From Caenorhabditis remanei (lineage: Eukaryota; Nematoda; Chromadorea; Rhabditida; Rhabditidae): a DNA stretch of 64,000 nucleotides. Made by a program: the position numbers and the translations under genes. The notes beneath the pieces were generated by a model that saw nothing but the letters and a program-made list of their open reading frames with translations, had not been told where the DNA came from and made no database searches. This document shows positions 57,648-64,000 of this stretch, one piece after another (within the stretch, counting starts at the first letter, position 1; every line of letters begins with the position of its first letter). The stretch spans positions 14,818,001 to 14,882,000 of the forward strand of contig NC_071329.1 in NCBI RefSeq assembly GCF_010183535.1, in the 5' to 3' direction.

Positions 57648-58407
57648 ATGAGTACCTATTCTTCCCCAACCTCACCATCTGAGCTTCCTTCCCTGGCATC
57701 ATCTCCGGAACCAGGGAGTCAAGGTAATTGACAAGGATTTATAGATTTCGGAATAGAGTGAACATCTATGTTTCAGACACCGCTGGATACCAACTCCAAA
57801 ATTATTATATTAGGAAAATTCAAAAACTAACTGAAGGTGAGATTTCTAGAACTCCTCAAGACTGGGTCGCATCTTATTAAGAAGGATTACTTTCCAATTT
57901 CAACGCTATCTATTAGCTCAGCACAGTTCTTACAACTGCGCTCCACCGAAATGCTCTTGAAAAATGTCACACAAAATTTCCTTCGGTAGAGCACGGTTGT
58001 AAGAAGCGTGCCGTGCTAATCTAGTAACTGTTTTGTCGTTTTAACTTCTTTTTTTTTCAGAAAACCAGCTTCTCAGCAATGAATTGACCTCCAGCAACCA
58101 GAGTCTCCACGTGTCTCGTGAAATAGGGAGAGTGCTGATTCAAGCCAACAATGATGTGTACAAACAGTATGAAGAACAGAAGAAGAGGGCTGATCAACTG
58201 GAGAAACAATTGAATGCATTGAAAAAGTGTAAGTTTTTTTATTGAGAAATGAAGGTTTTAATCATTGCTTTTCCAGATCATATTCTTCGAAAAATCGAGA
58301 CGGAGTCGGAGAAAGAAATGGAACGGAACAGTAAACGGAAGCAATCGAGAAGAAAGAGAGGAAGAAGAACTGGCAAAAAAGAAACAAAAGGAGCCAAGAA
58401 ATATTAA
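57648..58407 (+). CDS. Short coiled-coil protein with basic tail, CC-PQW relative (144 aa)
   Basis: Unrecognised. Exons 57648-57723, 57777-57836, 58061-58228, 58277-58407; all introns phase 1, as in the family. Ser/Pro-rich N-terminus, then a coiled coil over residues 30-105 (NDVYKQYEEQKKRADQLEKQ). In place of the C-terminal module it ends with a Lys/Arg stretch (KRKQSRRKRGRRTGKK), a likely nuclear signal or nucleic-acid contact. The 224 nt second intron carries a hairpin MITE. Grouping with the family rests on architecture and intron phase, not on clear sequence similarity. Confidence 0.65.
57912..58022. mobile_element. Short hairpin MITE, copy 2
   Basis: TTAGCTCAGCACAGTTCTTA and CAACTGCGCTCCACCGAAAT, then the inverse TTCGGTAGAGCACGGTTGTA to GTGCCGTGCTAA. 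Same family as 17545-17686. Here it is an intron insertion. Confidence 0.75.
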
Positions 58408-59320
58408 TCTCTTCCTTTTTATTAGTGTAGTTTTTGGTAGTATTATGTTGAGTCAATTAGTCTTATTTTACAATTTTATATGCACATCTAATACCCCTGA
58501 GCATCTTTCTCCCGGTAAAAGTGTTTCTCTACTCAATAACTCAATTAATAGACTGTGATCTCCTCCTGTTAAATCGTTCTCTATCTTGCCCCCTCTACCC
58601 ATTTCGGTTATTTCATCTCCTTCAGTTAATTAATTGATTGTTCAATTCTCAACTTCATCAGGTACCCCATTTTTCCCCTAATACCTTCTGCCAAATTATC
58701 TTACTGTCCTTCCTTTGCTTCATCTTAAAATTTTTTAAAACTTATAAGTAACATTACATATGTCAAAGATAGATCTACATTCCAATTTCCGCAAAAAAAC
58801 TCATAGACTATGAACAACGAAACTGCCTGTTCAAAGGATTTGGGGAATATTTTCCATCTGGGTCCCCTTTCTCGGGATCTCATAACCTTGATGACGTCAG
58901 GACCCTCATTCGTCATATGTCAAAATATCTCACCTTCCGAATGTCTTTCATGTTTTTGTGTAGACAAATAGTTGTAAAACAGATGATTGCCCTCTCGCTT
59001 CATTGAGACACTTTGGTTGTCTTCGGTATGAGTTTTGGGAAGAAATGAAAACATTGTAATAACTGGAGTATTATAATTTGCAGTTATCTCTAACCGAGTT
59101 GGATACAATTATCAGAAACATGGAACTCTCATTAGGTGTTCTCATTTCCACTGAGAACATCTATTTTCAGAAGATCGGGTCCAAACCGTCCAAAAAGGCA
59201 TCATATACAGTAATCCGTTGACGACAGTATTCGCAGCGGGACATCGGAGATTTGACAGTCTTCTCTATTCTTAAATACAGCCGACAAAAGGGAATCCAGT
59301 GGGGCACAGTGCCACTATAC
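58408..59320. other. Non-coding gap
   Basis: Low-complexity AT-rich DNA with no consistent exon on either strand; left part is probably the 3' end of the preceding gene. Confidence 0.35.
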
Positions 59321-59324
59321 CATT

Positions 59325-59700
59325 CGTTAGTAGTATGGAGATATGGATATCGGGGGGGGACACCTCCCAACAGCTGTTCACGGCGCTCCCCCACCCCCCA
59401 ACCCAGCGGAAGAATATCGGGCCACCCTCCTCTTTTTACACACTCTCTCGTCACCCCAGCGGAAGAATATCGGGCCACCCTCCTCCTCACCCTTACACCA
59501 AAAAATCGGACACCAACCAGCGGAAAAATATCGGGCCATTTTCCGAAAAAAGAAGACCCGCTGGGAGTTGTCCGATTTTTTGGTGTAAGGGTGAGGAGGA
59601 GGGTGGCCCGGTATGCTTCCGCTTTGGTGGATGAGAGAGTGTGAAAAAAGAGGAGGGCGTCCCCCTTCCATCCATATCTCCATACTACTCACCGCTATTC
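59325..59700. mobile_element. Foldback element with internal direct repeats
   Basis: Outer arms AGTAGTATGGAGATATGGAT (59329) and ATCCATATCTCCATACTACT (to 59689). An inner pair, CCCTTACACCAAAAAATCGG and CCGATTTTTTGGTGTAAGGG, flanks the centre at about 59540. A direct repeat CAGCGGAAGAATATCGGGCC occurs at 59404 and 59458 and, modified, at 59518 and 59790. The sequence is GC-rich compared with its surroundings. No transposase, so it is a non-autonomous foldback or a rearranged MITE cluster. Confidence 0.7.
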
Positions 59701-60447
59701 GCGTTGTCAAAAAAACCGGGGCACATCGTCTTTACACACTCTATCTCACCCAGTGCCAAAAAACAGGACCCCTTCTCCTCACCCTTACAATTGCGGAAGA
59801 ATATCGGGGGTCTATGTCTTTTTGCGTGCTGTTTTGAGTTGCAAAAATGAGTATTCATGACAAAAACTCATAAATTGAATGACTTTTTTCAATGAAAGTT
59901 TTTTCTAAATACTAATATTTTGCTAAATTTATATTGAAACATAGGTTTCGTGTGTTCTCCAGAGCTTATTATATCGCAATGCAGCTATTTGACTTTGCAC
60001 CTATTTGAGTTACTGTTCCTTGTACTTTCTTCAAAAATTACCCTTTTTTGTCTTTAACAATCTCCGAAAGTGCACACAAATTCTGGCTATGATTATTTAT
60101 TGGGGTTATATGTTATAATTATGTCGACGAATAATGCATATGGGTTAGAAGACCTCCACTGTCTTTTGATAAAGTATGTATATGTTTCAAACCCATTTGA
60201 TTTAAACACCTGTCAGTTCTTTTATTTTTCATGACTTTGTGGTAAAGACCGCATGTTTATAGTTGTTTCTTTCAACTTCACATTATGTATAGTTCTTTAT
60301 TCAACACAGTTTTAGGCATTATAGAGAAGTTGTATAACTGAAATTGTTGCATTTTTCGTGTACAATTGATACATTATTAACAAGTAGGAGTAAGCACACA
60401 AAGCATATACATAAAGAACAATTATTCATCAATTTGACAATATCATA

Positions 60448-61099
60448 TCACTTGGTAGGACGTAGAATTCCTCGAGCACCAGAAGTATCCGATGAAGGTA
60501 TGGACCATCTCATGCCGCTGTCTCGTTTCTTCTGAGCACGAACCTCTCTATCGTTTTGCATAGCTTCAGGTCTGTAAAACTATTATATTTTCTAATTAAA
60601 AGAAGTGTAGTTACCTTGGAACTCTGACAATGAACAGTTCTGACACAGGATAAGCAGCCCCACATCCGTTGATCACTACATACTGGTTGTCATCAATGTT
60701 ATAGCACCATTTAGCAGTAAAATACTGACAAAGGTTAAGATTTCCTTGGCCACATTGAACTTCAGTCGGACGTAATGGAGTGACGTAGCACCCTACCAAT
60801 ACTTCACCAGCTCGGCTGTAAAACACAGCTTGGTCAGCAGTCATTCGATCCAAACATTCGCGAATATAATCCAAATCTGTTCGTCGTTTGACGTCCGGAC
60901 ACAAAGGAGAATATCCAACTTTCTTCAAAGCACACGACATCTGGTGAATTTCTTTGTATGTTGATTGCTTGAATTCGCGAAAACGGTCTTCAATCTCTTG
61001 ATGATTGCATGGTTTTGAGTTATCCTCTTTCTTTGTTGGCAAGTACATATCTGCTCTGTCCAAGTCCTCACACATATCAAAATCTTCACAGGAATCCAT
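60448..61099 (-). CDS. Cys-containing protein of unknown function (202 aa)
   Basis: Unrecognised. Exons 61099-60615 and 60571-60448, joined in phase 2. N-terminus is acidic (MDSCEDFDMCEDLDRAD); residues 45-90 are helical and charged; residues 90-150 contain evenly spread Cys and a compact-looking core (EVLVGCYVTPLRP, CQYFTAKWCYNIDDN, VINGCGAAYPVSELF). The tail is Arg/Lys/Ser-rich. No signal peptide. It is on the same strand as the polymerase gene at 63.3 kb and separated from it by tandem repeats, so it may be a cargo gene at the edge of the same Maverick-type element or a host gene next to it. The frame and the splice sites are good. Confidence 0.6.
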
Positions 61100-61173
61100 A
61101 ATGGCACGCCGAGAGCGTAAAAAATAGATCACCAATCACAATGACGTTAAAAATACGGAATGGCACAAAATAG

Positions 61174-61389
61174 TCATTGAGTATCTGTATGTGAGAGTGG
61201 GAGACGCAGAGAAAGTGCATAGGTCATAAAAAGAGTGTTTTTGTCGATAGAATAGAAGAATGTAGTATGCTGATCCTTGAAAATATCTCCATAAAAATGT
61301 AGTATACCGTGACCTCCTAGTGTAAAGAAAAGATGCATATAGATAAAAACGGTAGCAAATATAAAGCTTATAAGTCTGAACTTAGTCAT
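61174..61389 (-). CDS. Possible small protein with N-terminal membrane segment (71 aa)
   Basis: Starts MTKFRLISFIFATVFIYMHL, a good signal-anchor or signal-peptide profile, followed by a Gly/His/Phe-rich stretch. It ends 75 nt upstream of the preceding entry's start codon on the same strand. No homology recognised and no splice or promoter evidence, so this may be chance. Confidence 0.25.
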   Translation of the reverse strand: MTKFRLISFIFATVFIYMHLFFTLGGHGILHFYGDIFKDQHTTFFYSIDKNTLFMTYALSLRLPLSHTDTQ

Positions 61390-61659
61390 TTGTAGATGAA
61401 ATGGGTATATTTCTGAACAAAATCTAGAAATCTTTCTTGGAATGCATCTCTAGATGTAAAAATGCGCGTCCGTATCATCATTCTTATTAAAGCTACACGC
61501 CATCTTCAAAGACAATATGATGGATTTATCATTAAATTGGTGAAAACTCCCATGCTTATGTAAAATAAGTCCATTAACTATTGAATCTATAAGGTGTTTG
61601 TGCAAAATGTATGGTACTTTCATCAAGTATCATCACAAAACATTGAAAAGTCTATCATT

Positions 61660-62060
61660 TTGGAGAAAAATCTGTAGGCATACCCGAAGAATATGTAGGC
61701 ATACCCGAAGAATATGTAGGCATACCCGAAGAATATGTAGGCATACCCGAAGAATATGTGGAAATGTACGAAAATATATAGGAATACACGAAAAATTTGT
61801 AGGCGTATATGTAAAAACTAGAAGACATACACAAAAAGTTGTATTCATACATAAAAATGTGTGTATCCGCACGAAAAATATATGTGCATATACGAAACAA
61901 GTGTAGGAATACACGAAAAATCTGTGGGCATTTACGAAAAATCTGTGGAAATGCACGAAAATATGTAGAAATACACGGAAAAAAGGGTAGATATACACGT
62001 AAAATGTATGTACGTGCACGAAAAAATGTGTGTATGTTCACGGAAAATAGCCTAAAACGT
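61660..62060. repeat. Tandem repeats, 21-27 bp units
   Basis: Four exact copies of GTAGGCATACCCGAAGAATAT (61674-61757) lead into diverged 24-27 bp units of the type GTGTAGGAATACACGAAAAA. Unit lengths are multiples of three, which opens long but meaningless reading frames on both strands. Units contain the imperfect palindrome GTGxxxATACAC. Confidence 0.85.
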
Positions 62061-62129
62061 GTGCCAACGTATGAAAATAGAATAAAATGGTTAGCTTTGT
62101 ATCAAAATATCGTGAAATGACTATATCAG

Positions 62130-63035
62130 AATGGATAAAAACTGAGAAAGTGTGGGCATATACACAAAAAGTGGGTGTGTATGTATGGAAACACCGTAAA
62201 AATGGGTATATGTTCAGAATAAATTACTAAAACGTTGGTATGTATGCATACAAATGTCGCGAAATCAGGCAATCTTACATTAAAATTGAAAAATAACTAA
62301 TAAATGTGTGCACGTGCACGAAAAAATGTAGACTTGTAGGCAAAAATGTGTAGACATACGTGAAAAGTAGTATGTCCACGTATGAAAATAAAATAAAATG
62401 TTTAGATTTGTATCAAAATATCGTGAAAATCTGCGCATATACATCAAAATATCGTGAAAATGTGTGTGCATACACCAAAAATAATGTAGAAAGTGTGCAT
62501 ATACACCTAAAACATTGTGATAGTGTGTGCATTTACACCAAAATATCTTGAAAACATGTGTATATACACAGAAATATTGCAAAAATCTGTGCGTATACCC
62601 CAGAATAATGTTGAAATGTATGTATATACAACTAAAATATTGTGAAAATGGGTGCATATACACCAAAGTATTGCGAAAATCTACGCATATGGATCAAAAT
62701 ATTTTAAAAATCTGTGCGTATGTATCAAAATATTGTGAAAATGGGTGTATATACACTAAAATAATGCAAGCAATGTACGCATATACATTAAACAATTGTG
62801 AAAATGTCTGCATATGCACTGAAATATTGTGAAAACGTGTGCGTATACACCGAAATATATCAAAAACGTGTGCATATACACCGAAATATTGTAAAAGTGC
62901 ATGTATATGGATCAAAATATAGACCTGTATGTATGGCTATGCCTTTAAAATGGGTATATGTTCAGGTTAAATTACTAAAAACGTTGATATATGCATACAT
63001 ATGTCGTGAAATCAGACATGCTCACATGAAAAACT
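62130..63035. repeat. Tandem repeats, about 30-33 bp units
   Basis: Diverged array of units like ACCAAAATATTGTGAAAATG followed by TGTGCATATAC. Each unit has a palindromic GTGTATATACAC or GTGCATATACAC core. The array sits between a cargo-like gene and the 3' end of the polymerase gene. Maverick/Polinton elements often have tandem repeats within or near their terminal inverted repeats (known of the class), so this may mark the element edge. Confidence 0.8.
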
Positions 63036-63265
63036 GACTAAAAACCTTTGAAAATCTGATAAAAGTGTTGTTTTTTCTCAATTTTTGTAAGATTTCACAC
63101 TGATTTCTGTATATTTTGAGATTGTGCATAGATTGTGTCTCTGCAAAATTTTGGTTTTGAGATTGTGCATAGATTGTTTTTCAATAAATTTTTTGTGCAA
63201 AGATTGTGCAGATTGTGTATGAAATGTGTACAAATGTTTTGTCTCTACAATATTTATTTACAATG

Positions 63266-64000
63266 TTAGAAAGGATAATCATTAATTAATTGTATATCTC
63301 CTGATATTTGTCCGAATGGTGCTACAACACCATCAACGTAGTGTCCCTTGTCCATTCGAGGATTGAGGCTCTTCTTCAATCTGAAGGTCCAAAGGCCATC
63401 TAATGCATTATCTCCTCTTTTGAACGTTAACATCTCGCCTTCCATGGGGGTTGCTACACCATCTCGAATGAATGCATTCATCTGAAAAGAATACGTTGGC
63501 CAAAGCATAACAGAACTGATACCTACACTTTCTTTCATAGTGTCAAAGTTGATACTTCCAGTATTGCCACTGTTCAAACACATTCCTTTTGCTTTTACTG
63601 TATAGCTGTAGTTGCCGTCCTTGTCTCTTATCTTCAATGCATAAACCTTTGGAGCCATTGCTACGGCTTCAACCAACTCATTCCCTGGTGGAATTTCGTT
63701 TGTTAAGTAGCCTAAATTATCTCCCTTGAGGTCCCCAAGAGGATCACTGTCTTTCTTCTGTTTGAAAATCACAGAGTCAGTGTCTAAAAATAATAGTTGT
63801 ATTTGTGTTACATTTACTCACATACCGCAATAAATCATATTCTCTATTCCAACTCTCTCTATAGCTTCAGTGAGTCTTAACCTGGCCGCACATGTTGTGA
63901 TCGCCGCGATAGCAAGATTTGTGAATGGTGATGTTTTGAGAAAGTCTTTCTTGGGTCTTCTTGAGATGAAATGCTTGTGTTCGCCATAAGGAAGCAGTCC
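63266..64000 (-). CDS. Family B DNA polymerase, Maverick/Polinton type (C-terminal part)
   Basis: C-terminal part of a protein-primed type B DNA polymerase; the gene continues beyond 64000. Minus-strand exons 64000-63826 (open at the edge) and 63783-63266, joined by a 42 nt phase-1 intron that splits the catalytic motif. Upstream of the motif is PFTNLAIAAITTCAARLRL, the usual helix of this group; then IYCDTDSVIF, the motif C aspartates of the palm. After it come thumb-like segments (PKVYALKIRDKDGNYSY) and a stop at 63268-63266. The frame is intact over about 230 codons. Such polymerases belong to large self-synthesising DNA transposons that are widespread in Caenorhabditis. Whether the whole element is intact cannot be seen here. 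Confidence 0.85.

Noticed and set aside
59252..59644. 130-codon frame and several overlapping frames around 59.2-59.8 kb
   Set aside because: All arise from the nested inverted and direct repeats of the foldback element.
61680..61757. CRISPR-like array
   Set aside because: The 21 bp repeats are directly abutting with no spacers, and the DNA is nematode nuclear.
61598..62120. Long overlapping reading frames on both strands (about 93-128 codons)
   Set aside because: They come from tandem repeats whose unit length is a multiple of three and which lack stops; the peptides are simple repeats in every frame.
62280..62666. 128-codon minus-strand frame
   Set aside because: It lies wholly in the 30-33 bp tandem array and repeats the same short words; not a gene.

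Overview
The window looks like nuclear DNA of a Caenorhabditis-type nematode. It is AT-rich, and its genes are cut into small exons by introns of about 41-60 nt with GTAAGT/GTGAGT donors and TTTCAG acceptors. It carries srx-type chemoreceptor genes, an F-box/FBA gene, trans-splice-like acceptors just upstream of start codons, and a dense load of foldback elements, MITEs and LTR relics. This resembles a repeat-rich autosomal arm. The species cannot be named from the sequence alone. All coordinates are hand-derived; every multi-exon model was checked for frame and splice phase.

Layout. 1.8-11.3 kb: three plus-strand coiled-coil genes (first two spaced like an operon), with solo LTRs and foldback elements between and inside them. 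11.7-13.9 kb: a 2.1 kb near-perfect foldback element. 14.0-15.8 kb: an F-box gene. 16.4-29.0 kb: coiled-coil paralogues on both strands plus two decayed copies, and a 1.29 kb mariner-like relic. 30.2-37.7 kb: two more paralogues that share a duplicated 5' flank, separated by an internally deleted LTR element. 38.5-39.9 kb: an intronless acidic-protein gene and its tandem pseudogene. 40.2-42.9 and 51.9-52.9 kb: two srx-like receptors on the minus strand. 44.7-45.2 kb: a hAT-type MITE. 46.3-48.5 kb: a macrosatellite. 48.7-51.0 kb: two genes of unknown function. 54.1-56.8 kb: a large acidic protein with four internal repeats. 57.6-58.4 kb: a shortened coiled-coil paralogue. 60.4-64.0 kb: a minus-strand gene, long tandem repeats, and the C-terminal part of a Maverick/Polinton-type family B DNA polymerase that runs off the right edge.

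The main theme is one gene family, which I label CC-PQW (my label; I do not recognise a named family). Members have a variable low-complexity N-terminus, a coiled coil, and a C-terminal module of about 100 residues spread over the same three exons. Nearly all their introns are phase 1. There are two C-terminal types. Type I (22.3, 24.5, 28.1, 30.7 and 36.2 kb) has LFxP...PQxVxK...W..LS.eE..EW...LK.WQ..Q...G.I. Type II (1.8, 17.8 and 19.7- kb) has iP....LF...Y...C.kLR..L.eeQkkql..G.I. Two further members (3.8 and 8.6 kb) share a different tail, and one (57.6 kb) ends in a basic tail. A locally expanding, fast-changing, coiled-coil family with one shared unnamed domain is the best candidate here for an undescribed system; its function is unknown.
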